This document shows, piece by piece, positions 19,027 to 26,588 of a stretch of 64,000 bases of DNA. The notes under the pieces are model-generated. The model did not search any database and had not been told where the DNA came from. It saw only the letters and a list, made by a program, of their open reading frames with translations. Position 1 is the first letter of the stretch. The number at the start of each line of letters is the position of its first letter. The position numbers and the translations under genes were made by a program. Where the stretch lies: the NCBI RefSeq assembly GCF_007860135.1, contig NZ_SJPV01000002.1, positions 271,055-335,054 on the forward strand, written 5' to 3'. This stretch comes from Novipirellula artificiosorum (GTDB lineage Bacteria > Planctomycetota > Planctomycetia > Pirellulales > Pirellulaceae).

Positions 19027-22000
19027 ATGTCACAGATTTGTCGATCTCGCTTTTTCGTTTTTGTGCTTCGAAACCTTGGCATCGAGCACCTTCGTTTTGC
19101 TCTGGTCACTGCGATATTTCTGATGCAATCCAATGCGATGGCCCAATCGCTGCATCAACGCTTGCTCTCCGAACCGGTCTCGTCACTTGCGGAAAACGCC
19201 ATCAAGCAGGGCGATGCACGTCGCGGTGCCATCTTATTCCATCAACCCGCGATTGGCTGTGCGACCTGTCATCAAGTGGACAGCCGCCCATCCACCTCGG
19301 AGATCGACTCGCTAGCTCCGGATCTCACTCAATTAGCCAAGCAACCCGATGCGACGAACGAGCGAATCGTTGAATCGATTTTGAATCCTTCGGCGAAGAT
19401 CCGTAATGGGTTTGAGACGATTTCCGTTTTGCTTCTCGATGGCTCGATCGTGTCCGGCTTCCAAGAAGATCCTGAATTCCAATCTCCCGATTTGCTACGC
19501 GTTCGCGATGCAACAACGGGAAAAATCGTTGAGGTCGCGACCGATGAGATTGAAGAAACGAGTGAAGCCACACTTTCGACGATGCCGGCCGATATCGTCA
19601 ACGCATTGGCAAGTCGTCAGCAGTTCTTGGACCTTGCGAAATACGTGATCGAAATTCGCGATGGGGGCAGGGAACGTGCAAAGCAGTTGCAGCCCGATTC
19701 CAAGCTGACCGCACTCAGATTGCCAGAATATGAAGCGAGGGTCGATCACGCGGGAATCCTCCGCCGGCTCGATGCGGATGCGATGGAACGAGGCCGCCAG
19801 ATCTACGACCGCCTGTGCATCAATTGCCACGGTACCCTGGATGCCCCGGGTTCGCTTCCCACCGCTTTGCGATTCGCGGAAGGGACCTTTCGCGGCGGCA
19901 GCAAGCCCGACGACATGTACCGAACATTGACTCATGGTCTCGGGCAGATGGTGCCTCAAGTTTGGATGGTGCCACAACAAAAGTATGACGTGATCCATTT
20001 TATCCGGGAACACTTCTTGAAAACAAACAACCCCGATCAGCTGCATCCGATCGACGAGTCGTATTTGTCGAGCCTGCCGACGGGGGACACGCTTGGTCCT
20101 GATCCGGTCGACAGCCAACCTTGGAGCGATATGGATTATGGGCCCTGGATGTTCAACACCTTTGAAGTCGGCAGCGGTGGATCGAACATTGCCCAAAAGG
20201 GAATTGCTGTTCGCTTGGATCCGGGGCCCGGAGGCATTGCGAGGGGCAGCCGCTGGTTGCTGTTTGATCATGATACGATGCGGATGGCGGCAGGCTGGAG
20301 CCACGTCGATGAATCGCAACCGCGGTTCATTGATTGGCAAGGCATCCATTTCAACGGCCGCCATCAGGTGCATCCTCATGTCACGGGACGAGTGATCTTT
20401 TCGAACCCCAACGGTCCCGGTTGGGCCAATCCAAGCAGTGGATCGTTCGATGACGACGCACGGGTTCTTGGACGCGACGGAAAACGATACGGTCCGTTAC
20501 CGAAATCGTGGGCTCAGTACCACGGGATGGTCCACAGTCGCCAAGGCCCCGTCATCCAATACCAAATCGGCGACATGCGGGTGCTCGAACGAGCGGATTG
20601 GCTGGCCGAGCCGACATCGACAGCCAAGGACTCTGATGGCGCTTTCGTTCGTCGCATCAGCCTGGGGCCTACGGCGCAGCCACAACGGATGCTGATCGCT
20701 ACGGCGGAGCCAAATGACGTCGAGATGCGCAGCGACCATTTGGCACGCGTTGCGACGGGAGACGGTAATTTGTGGATCGGCATGTCGACAGAGAGCAAAG
20801 ACTGCGAATTCGTTCGCCAACAAGGTCGCCTCTGCCTGTCGCTGCCGCCCTCGGCAACCGATCGGTCGATCGCTATTTGGATGACGCTACGCCGTGAATC
20901 ACAGCACGCGGCGCTACAACCGTTTGGTGAGATCAATTCGGCCGTTGCCGACTCCCTTGCCCCCATCACGACCGAGCCCGCAGCTCCGCTGTGGCCGGAC
21001 GTCTTAACCACGACGGTGAAAACGGACATCGACAACGGGCGATCCAGTGGTTTTTCGGTCGATGCACTGACCCCACCCGATCATAATCCATGGCTTGCGC
21101 GTCTACGTTTCGCAGGCCATGATTTCTTTGCGGATGGGGATCGATTAGCCGCCTGCACTTGGGATGGGGACGTCTATATCGTGTCGGGACTTTCGGGAAT
21201 CGACGACGACCCTCGACCACCGCTTCGATGGCGGCGAATCGCGTCAGGGCTGTTCCAACCCCTTGGACTCAAGATCGTGGAGGAAACGATCTACCTGACG
21301 TGCCGTGACCAAATCGCCATCTTGCGTGACACCAACGACGATGGTGAAACCGATTTCATTGAGTGTTTCAATAACGATCACCAGGTCACCGAGCACTTCC
21401 ATGAGTTCGCGATGGGTTTGCAGCGGGATGCCCAGGGCAATTTCTACTATGCGAAATCGGCACGCCACGCTTTGCCAGCCGTCGTCCCTCACCACGGAAC
21501 GTTGCTAAAGGTCACACCCGATGGAACGCAGACGAGCATCCTTGCGGTTGGCTTTCGTGCTGCGAATGGTGTTTGTCTCAACCCAGACGGCAGTTTCATG
21601 GTGACCGATCAAGAGGGACACTGGAACCCAAAGAATCGGATCAATCGCGTCACTACGGGCGGGTTCTACGGAAACATGTTCGGCTACCATGACGTCGAGG
21701 ATACGTCCGATGACGCGATGCTGCCGCCGGTCTGCTGGATCACCAACGACTTCGATCGCTCGCCTGCCGAATTATTATGGGTCCCCGATGACAGCTGGGG
21801 AAATCTGGGGGGGCAGTTGTTGAATCTGTCCTACGGCTATGGCAAGGTCTACACGGTGCCACACCAAGTTGTCGACGTGTCACCGCGAGCTCCTTCAGAT
21901 CCGTCCGCTACAGCCGACCCCCAACCGAGTATCGTCCAAGGTGGCATGTGTGCTTTTCCGATTCCAGAGTTCCCAACAGGGATCATGCGAGGCCGCTTTC

Positions 22001-22452
22001 ATCCGATCGATAAGCAACTGTATGTCTGCGGCCTGTATGCCTGGGCAAGCAGTCGCCAAGAACGTGAAGGTGGCTTGTATCGAATTCGTTACAAGGGAAG
22101 CCAAGCCGTTTTGCCTACCGAAATCAAAGCAGCCCACAAGACATTGGCTGTCACGTTTAGCGACCCGCTGGATCCCGCTTCCGGGTTGGATGTGAATCGA
22201 TTTGCGTATCGACAGTGGGGCTTGAGGCGCACAGAAAAATATGGGTCTCCCCACATAGACGAAGAGCCCTTGGACATTGCGGAGGTGCGATTATCGGAAG
22301 ATCGCCGAACCGTGACGCTGACGATTCCTGAACTCGAACCAACGTGGTGCTACGAGCTATCGTGCCAACTGATCACGCTTGAGGGCGAATCGATCACGCG
22401 TACGATTCACGGCACCCTCCACGCGCTGCCCGATTCAAGGCAACGGAAATGA
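19027..22452 (+). CDS. Large secreted c-type cytochrome protein with DUF6797-like and beta-propeller regions
   Basis: From the ATG at 19027 (18991 is also open) the protein has a signal peptide ending SNAMA-QS. The first heme motif CATCH lies near residue 79 and a second, CINCH, near 263, each with surrounding cytochrome c sequence (GAILFHQPAIGC; GRQIYDRLCINCHGT). A long middle (about 330-680) matches planctomycete DUF6797-type proteins. Residues about 690-1010 read like a soluble glucose/sorbosone dehydrogenase propeller (GFRAANGVCLNPDGSFMVTDQEGHW). A beta-sandwich ends it. Probable role: periplasmic oxidation of a carbohydrate with electron transfer through the hemes. It may have been cotranscribed with the broken redoxin gene. 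Confidence 0.82.
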   Translation: MSQICRSRFFVFVLRNLGIEHLRFALVTAIFLMQSNAMAQSLHQRLLSEPVSSLAENAIKQGDARRGAILFHQPAIGCATCHQVDSRPSTSEIDSLAPDLTQLAKQPDATNERIVESILNPSAKIRNGFETISVLLLDGSIVSGFQEDPEFQSPDLLRVRDATTGKIVEVATDEIEETSEATLSTMPADIVNALASRQQFLDLAKYVIEIRDGGRERAKQLQPDSKLTALRLPEYEARVDHAGILRRLDADAMERGRQIYDRLCINCHGTLDAPGSLPTALRFAEGTFRGGSKPDDMYRTLTHGLGQMVPQVWMVPQQKYDVIHFIREHFLKTNNPDQLHPIDESYLSSLPTGDTLGPDPVDSQPWSDMDYGPWMFNTFEVGSGGSNIAQKGIAVRLDPGPGGIARGSRWLLFDHDTMRMAAGWSHVDESQPRFIDWQGIHFNGRHQVHPHVTGRVIFSNPNGPGWANPSSGSFDDDARVLGRDGKRYGPLPKSWAQYHGMVHSRQGPVIQYQIGDMRVLERADWLAEPTSTAKDSDGAFVRRISLGPTAQPQRMLIATAEPNDVEMRSDHLARVATGDGNLWIGMSTESKDCEFVRQQGRLCLSLPPSATDRSIAIWMTLRRESQHAALQPFGEINSAVADSLAPITTEPAAPLWPDVLTTTVKTDIDNGRSSGFSVDALTPPDHNPWLARLRFAGHDFFADGDRLAACTWDGDVYIVSGLSGIDDDPRPPLRWRRIASGLFQPLGLKIVEETIYLTCRDQIAILRDTNDDGETDFIECFNNDHQVTEHFHEFAMGLQRDAQGNFYYAKSARHALPAVVPHHGTLLKVTPDGTQTSILAVGFRAANGVCLNPDGSFMVTDQEGHWNPKNRINRVTTGGFYGNMFGYHDVEDTSDDAMLPPVCWITNDFDRSPAELLWVPDDSWGNLGGQLLNLSYGYGKVYTVPHQVVDVSPRAPSDPSATADPQPSIVQGGMCAFPIPEFPTGIMRGRFHPIDKQLYVCGLYAWASSRQEREGGLYRIRYKGSQAVLPTEIKAAHKTLAVTFSDPLDPASGLDVNRFAYRQWGLRRTEKYGSPHIDEEPLDIAEVRLSEDRRTVTLTIPELEPTWCYELSCQLITLEGESITRTIHGTLHALPDSRQRK

Positions 22453-22552
22453 ACTGCGGGATGTTGGCGACATCCATGATCGAACGAATTCCTGGTGGGT
22501 TCGGCGATGCATCGCACCCGCGGCGGCTCGCTGCGTTTGCGGTCGCACCGCC

Positions 22553-24565
22553 CTACGACAACAGCTCGGCCGACAACTTCTTGCCGCAGGCGCCGATCAC
22601 TTGTTGGATCAATTCGTCCGCCTGATCCCCGCTGAGGGTTCCATCGTGCCGCTGCAGTTCGACCGACAGCAGGATCCGCTTGCGATTCGCTCCATCCTTT
22701 TTCGGATCACGGTACGTCTCTCGATAGTCAACGGCGGCCAATTCCTTACCAACCGCCGACCGCACCACTTGCTCCAATTCACTCCAGCGCACCGATTCGG
22801 CGACAATGAAATTGAGATCGCGTTGGACCGAGGGGAAAACACTCACGCTTTGCTGCTGCGGAACCAAGTGAGCCAACTCCAACAATGTCACCAGTGACAG
22901 CTCCGCTGCAACAACGGGTCCCGCAAGCTTCCATGTCTTCAGCACCTTTGAGTCCACGATTCCCAGATAGCCGAGTTGACGTGTCCCACAGTGGACTGCG
23001 ACGGTTGCCCCTTTGGCCATTCCGGACCGTTCCACCGCTTCCACGCGAACGGAATCCGCAACTCCCATACGCCGGCATAAGGTTTCAATCACTCCTTTGA
23101 CTTCCAAATAGTCTCGACCTGAGACCAATCCCAGTGAGTAGTGTTCGTCCGGCAACGAGTCTGCGGTCTTGCCAGGCAGATAGACATGCGCGATTTCGAA
23201 CAAGTCGGCATGAATACTTGCCAAGGCCCAATTGTTCCCACGACCTTCCAACAAGCTCGGGATCAAACTTCGCCGCAAACAACGCGCTCCTTTCAACATC
23301 GGCGTTTCCGTTCGGAGTGGCGGGCGATCGGTCCAGGGGCTGACCAGAGCATCAAGCGATTGAGTCACCAAGCTGGGAGTCATCGCTTCGGAAATACCCG
23401 CCGTGATCATGACCGAACGGACTCCCTCCATGGCAACATCGAATTCTCGCTTGCTACTCGGCGCGACGGGAATCGGTGCATCCTCGGGGATTTTGTCGTA
23501 ACCGTGAATTCTCGCGACTTCTTCGATCAGATCCGCTTCACGCGTCAGGTCGTGACGCCACGACGGCGGTACATAACGATCGGTGCCCGCTTTTGATTCA
23601 CATCCAAGCGACACCAAAATACGCTCCACTTCACTTCGCTCGACCTGGATCCCCAAGATCCGCTCCAGCTCACTGAGTCGTAACACCACCGATGGACGCG
23701 GTAAAATCGCTGCCGCCGTGTCGATCACGCCACTGGCCAACTTGCCACCTCCCGATTCAAGAATCAACTGGCACACGCGCCGACTCGCCCAATCCACACC
23801 GACCGGATCGACGCGACGCTCAAATCGATAAGACGAAGGGCTATGTAACTTCAATTTGCGAGCCGTACGGCGAACCGACAGCGGAGTGAAGATGGCAGCT
23901 TCGATCACCAGATCGGTCGTCGATTCCTCCACTTCCGAAACCGCGCCACCCATCACCCCGGCGACTGCGTTCGCCTGGGCCGCATCGGCGATCACACACA
24001 TCGATTCGTCCAGCGCGTAGCTGCGATGATCGATTGCCTCGATCGTCTCCCCAGGGGTGGCCGGTCGGACGACCACTTTTTTTCCAGCTAACTTCGAATA
24101 GTCGAAGGCATGTAGCGGTTGGCCACATTCCATCATCACATAGTTGGTCGCGTCGACCACATTGTTGACCACACCGATGCCAATCGACCGAAGCGAATCG
24201 GCCATCCACGCCGGGCTCGGGCCCACCTCAATTCCCTGGATCACGCGAGCGGTGTAGCGGGGGCAGGCGTCAAGAAAGTGATTCTCGACGCTCAGCAGCG
24301 AGGCGACATCCATCCCAGATTCCGGCAGTTCGATTTCTGGCGTCTTGACGGGCAAATCGTACAAAACGCCAATTTCGCGAGCCACGCCGAGATGGCCCAA
24401 ACAATCGCCCCGATTGCTGGTCACCTCCAAATCGATCACGACGTCACCGTCAACGACGGTCGTTTCTTCATGATTCAACCCCGACAAACTCAGCCGAAGG
24501 GCCAAATCCTCGTGTTTCATCGGCAGATCAAGGTAGCGGGAGAGCCATTTCCAAGAAACGAGCAT
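22553..24565 (-). CDS. pheT: Phenylalanine--tRNA ligase beta subunit, short form
   Basis: The beta subunit of the heterotetrameric PheRS joins tRNA-Phe to phenylalanine with PheS and edits misacylated tRNA. The N-terminus MLVSWKWLSRYLDLP is the family start. The B3/B4 editing domain (GIGVVNNVVDATNYVMMECGQPLHAFD in part, about 125-160), the B5 segment (RPSVVLRLSELERILG) and the C-terminal FDX-ACB anticodon-binding fold (SVFPSVQRDLNFIV) are all present. At 670 residues it is over 100 shorter than the common form, because the EMAP-type tRNA-binding domain that normally follows residue 40 is absent. No pheS lies beside it. Confidence 0.95.
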   Translation of the reverse strand: MLVSWKWLSRYLDLPMKHEDLALRLSLSGLNHEETTVVDGDVVIDLEVTSNRGDCLGHLGVAREIGVLYDLPVKTPEIELPESGMDVASLLSVENHFLDACPRYTARVIQGIEVGPSPAWMADSLRSIGIGVVNNVVDATNYVMMECGQPLHAFDYSKLAGKKVVVRPATPGETIEAIDHRSYALDESMCVIADAAQANAVAGVMGGAVSEVEESTTDLVIEAAIFTPLSVRRTARKLKLHSPSSYRFERRVDPVGVDWASRRVCQLILESGGGKLASGVIDTAAAILPRPSVVLRLSELERILGIQVERSEVERILVSLGCESKAGTDRYVPPSWRHDLTREADLIEEVARIHGYDKIPEDAPIPVAPSSKREFDVAMEGVRSVMITAGISEAMTPSLVTQSLDALVSPWTDRPPLRTETPMLKGARCLRRSLIPSLLEGRGNNWALASIHADLFEIAHVYLPGKTADSLPDEHYSLGLVSGRDYLEVKGVIETLCRRMGVADSVRVEAVERSGMAKGATVAVHCGTRQLGYLGIVDSKVLKTWKLAGPVVAAELSLVTLLELAHLVPQQQSVSVFPSVQRDLNFIVAESVRWSELEQVVRSAVGKELAAVDYRETYRDPKKDGANRKRILLSVELQRHDGTLSGDQADELIQQVIGACGKKLSAELLS

Positions 24566-24763
24566 GGTCGGAGCAGTCAGAACGGGGAGTGGGAGGAGTT
24601 AGAACGAGCCCATAGGTTATCGAATCGTTGGATTCCGCAAAACCAATCCTCCGGAAAACGGGGTGAATCGACAAAGGAAAGTCCGCCCTAGTCAAAGAAA
24701 AGGCATTGGATTAGCATCTACAGTCTCGGAAGGCATGCCGCAAGCGATTGTGAAGCATGCTGA

Positions 24764-24838
24764 CGGGCCGTAGCGAAGCCTGGTTATCGCGCCACACTGG
24801 GGGTGTGGAGATCGCTGGTTCGAATCCAGTCGGCCCGA
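24764..24838 (+). tRNA. tRNA-Pro (anticodon GGG)
   Basis: The cloverleaf is complete: acceptor CGGGCCG with CGGCCCG, D stem GCG/CGC, anticodon stem CCACA/TGTGG around loop CTGGGGG (anticodon GGG), and T arm with GGTTCGAATCC. The discriminator base is A at 24838. CCA is not encoded. It reads CCC and CCU codons. Degenerate mobile-element pieces begin within 450 bases downstream. Confidence 0.93.
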
Positions 24839-25263
24839 TTCACCTTGGTGGACGAAATCCCTTTCTTATCGATTTTTGCTGCCTTTTTTGCGAATTTCGC
24901 ATCGTCGTCGCTCGGCGTTTCGATGCTTTGCTCGGCAGCCTCTGTGCAGCCTGCGGAACACCCGCAGTCACTCCCTGAATTTTCTGACGCGTGTGTGCCC
25001 GCCATGAAGCAGTACGGGTAGGTGGTAGCCGCCTACGCTTCGTACCCCGGAACGAAGCTGGCGAACCTCTCGCATACCCTTTTTCGCAGCGACGAAGTCG
25101 AGCCCTACCCAAATCCCGAGTTTCTTCATTACGTCGTTGATGCGAGAAGGGGGGTGATTCGATGAAAGAGGCGACGGTTCCCAAAAAGCAGGTTCTCCGG
25201 GTGATAATTCACGGCGTAGCCGTGTTGGCTCGCCAATTGTCACTCCCAGGAGAACCCGACAAT
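24839..25263. other. Gene-free stretch between tRNA-Pro and the IS110 stub
   Basis: Open frames on both strands here lack family features; one minus-strand frame reads through the antisense of the tRNA. If the IS110 element was once complete, its left non-coding end, which in this family encodes the bridge RNA, would lie in this stretch. I could not identify its boundaries. Confidence 0.4.
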
Positions 25264-25605
25264 GTGTACCTCGCCATCGATCAACACGCAAAGCAAATCA
25301 CTGTCTGTGTCCGCAACGAAGAGGGGGACACGGTGTTACGCCGGCAGGTCAGCACCCGTCCCGAAAAGATCCAGGCGTTCTTTCAGCAGCTCACTGAGAT
25401 GGACATCCAGTTCATGGCGATCCTCGAAGTCTGTGGTTTCAATGATTGGCTGATCGAGTACCTGCGAAAATGGAGCTTTCAAGAAATCGTGCTCATTCAC
25501 CCTGAGAAGCCTGGCAAAAGGAAGACCGATCGACGCGACGCTCAAAAATTGGCCGATCTGCTATGGCTCAATCGTGAGCGGTTGGCAATTCCAATCACAC
25601 CCGAA
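25264..25605 (+). pseudogene. IS110-family transposase, N-terminal stub
   Basis: The frame from the GTG at 25264 gives VYLAIDQHAKQITVCVRNEEGD, ILEVCGFNDWLIEYL and KRKTDRRDAQKLADLLWLNRERL. These contain three of the four acidic residues of the DEDD RuvC-like domain (Asp in AIDQH, Glu in ILEVC, Asp in DRRDA). Homology ends right after LNRERL. The rest of the DEDD domain and the C-terminal Tnp_20 domain with its serine are missing, so it cannot transpose. The same frame runs on, without a stop, into a lipoprotein-like ORF, and it is open upstream to 25162. Confidence 0.78.
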
Positions 25606-25632
25606 TGTAAATTGACACCAGCGTTGGAACCA

Positions 25633-25920
25633 GTGAGATCAATTCGCACGTCGTTTGCGTGCCTAATCGCGATCTTGTTGGTTGCGTCAGGATGTAGCGA
25701 TGGGAAAAACGGAATCGAGGACACTCGGGAACTACAAGATGGGGTTTTCTATCTGTATCCGGAGTTTGCGTTTGTGGCGGTTGTCGACGAAAGTGGTTCA
25801 ACAATGCCACAATCAACGCTAGTCGATGCAATAACTTGCAACGCAAAACTGATCTGTCATGCTACAAGAAAGGGTGCGTTTTACTGCAAATTGCGTAGGA
25901 AGCCAGAGGATCTGGGTTAG
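25633..25920 (+). CDS. Putative small lipoprotein adjoining the IS110 stub
   Basis: From the GTG at 25633 the 95-residue product begins VRSIRTSFACLIAILLVASGC (21 residues, shown here less the initiator change as RSIRTS then FACLIAILLVASGC), a textbook lipoprotein signal with lipobox LVASGC. The mature part (SDGKNGIEDTRELQDGVFYLY) matches nothing I know, and only about 70 residues follow. The start is in the same frame as the transposase stub, so a longer fusion protein from 25162 is formally possible. It is more likely that this gene kept its own start after an insertion or deletion fused the frames. Confidence 0.4.
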   Translation: MRSIRTSFACLIAILLVASGCSDGKNGIEDTRELQDGVFYLYPEFAFVAVVDESGSTMPQSTLVDAITCNAKLICHATRKGAFYCKLRRKPEDLG

Positions 25921-25981
25921 GTCTTTTCCGTTCGGCAATTTTGGACAGTGTGTCCCAAACACCCAACTTGGAGCGAGATTT

Positions 25982-26135
25982 ATGCGAGATCCGAAGTATC
26001 GGCGTCATTCTGTCTAATCAGGCGTGAGTGACCCTCGGGGGTCATGTTTACTACCTTGGAAAAACCGGGTCCAAGGAGAGTTGGCAGGTGTACTACCGGC
26101 TGCTCGCGGAACACCGGGTTGGCGGTGGGTTTATC
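25982..26135 (+). pseudogene. Tyrosine recombinase (integrase) N-terminal remnant
   Basis: The ATG at 25982 opens MRDPKYRRHSV, then a stop. In the next frame, from about 26028, the sequence continues VTLGGHVYYLGKTGSKESWQVYYRLLAEH. Joined, these match the opening of planctomycete phage-type integrases (PKYRRHxSGQAxVTLxGxxxYLGxxGSxxSxxxYxRLIAEW). A stop codon and a frameshift separate the two halves and nothing of the catalytic domain follows, so this is a dead remnant. Confidence 0.6.
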
Positions 26136-26153
26136 GTTGGCGGTGGGGTTATC
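26118..26153. repeat. Tandem duplication, 18-base unit
   Basis: GTTGGCGGTGGGTTTATC at 26118-26135 is repeated with one change at 26136-26153, right where the integrase homology ends. Confidence 0.75.
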
Positions 26154-26588
26154 GTCGACCCCTGGCCCCCCTTTGCCCCTCTTGCTCTCGCCCGACCAAC
26201 CCCCTCTTAGGTGGTAGCAGATCACCGCCGCTCAGATTCAGCGTTCACGATAACATTGGAAACACTTCGCCTGAACTCGACTATTTTCAGCGCCAACGCG
26301 ACCAGCATGGGCGTAGGGAAATCACTACATCGCTGACAGTCGGAAGCGGCGTCCTGAAACAACTCGAGATAAGAAAAATAACGAGTCTCCATCAACGGCA
26401 CGAATGGATTGCAACCAATGATTCACTGAAACAGAATCTCTCTCCATTTCCTCGCAGGGCAGAGTGAGAAAGCCAGAGGATTGGCTCAGACCACAATGAA
26501 AGCCTTCCAATCCGCAGAAAACTCGTGATCCGTACATTCAGAAACGAACGATGCGAATCCCAACATCACATCGCAACGTGAAGGAATA
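26154..26588. other. Gene-free stretch before the diguanylate cyclase gene
   Basis: I see no supported gene, RNA or terminator here. A short plus-strand frame up to 26467 has no recognisable features. Confidence 0.4.

Noticed and set aside
24784..25005. Minus-strand ORF (73 codons) running through the tRNA-Pro antisense
   Set aside because: Its C-terminal part is simply the complement of the tRNA (a well-known false prediction), and the rest has no family features.
25019..26218. Eleven-base direct repeat TAGGTGGTAGC at 25019 and 26208 flanking the mobile-element remnants
   Set aside because: Tempting as an att or target duplication, but an 11-base match within 1.2 kb is not rare enough by chance and neither copy sits at a defined element end.
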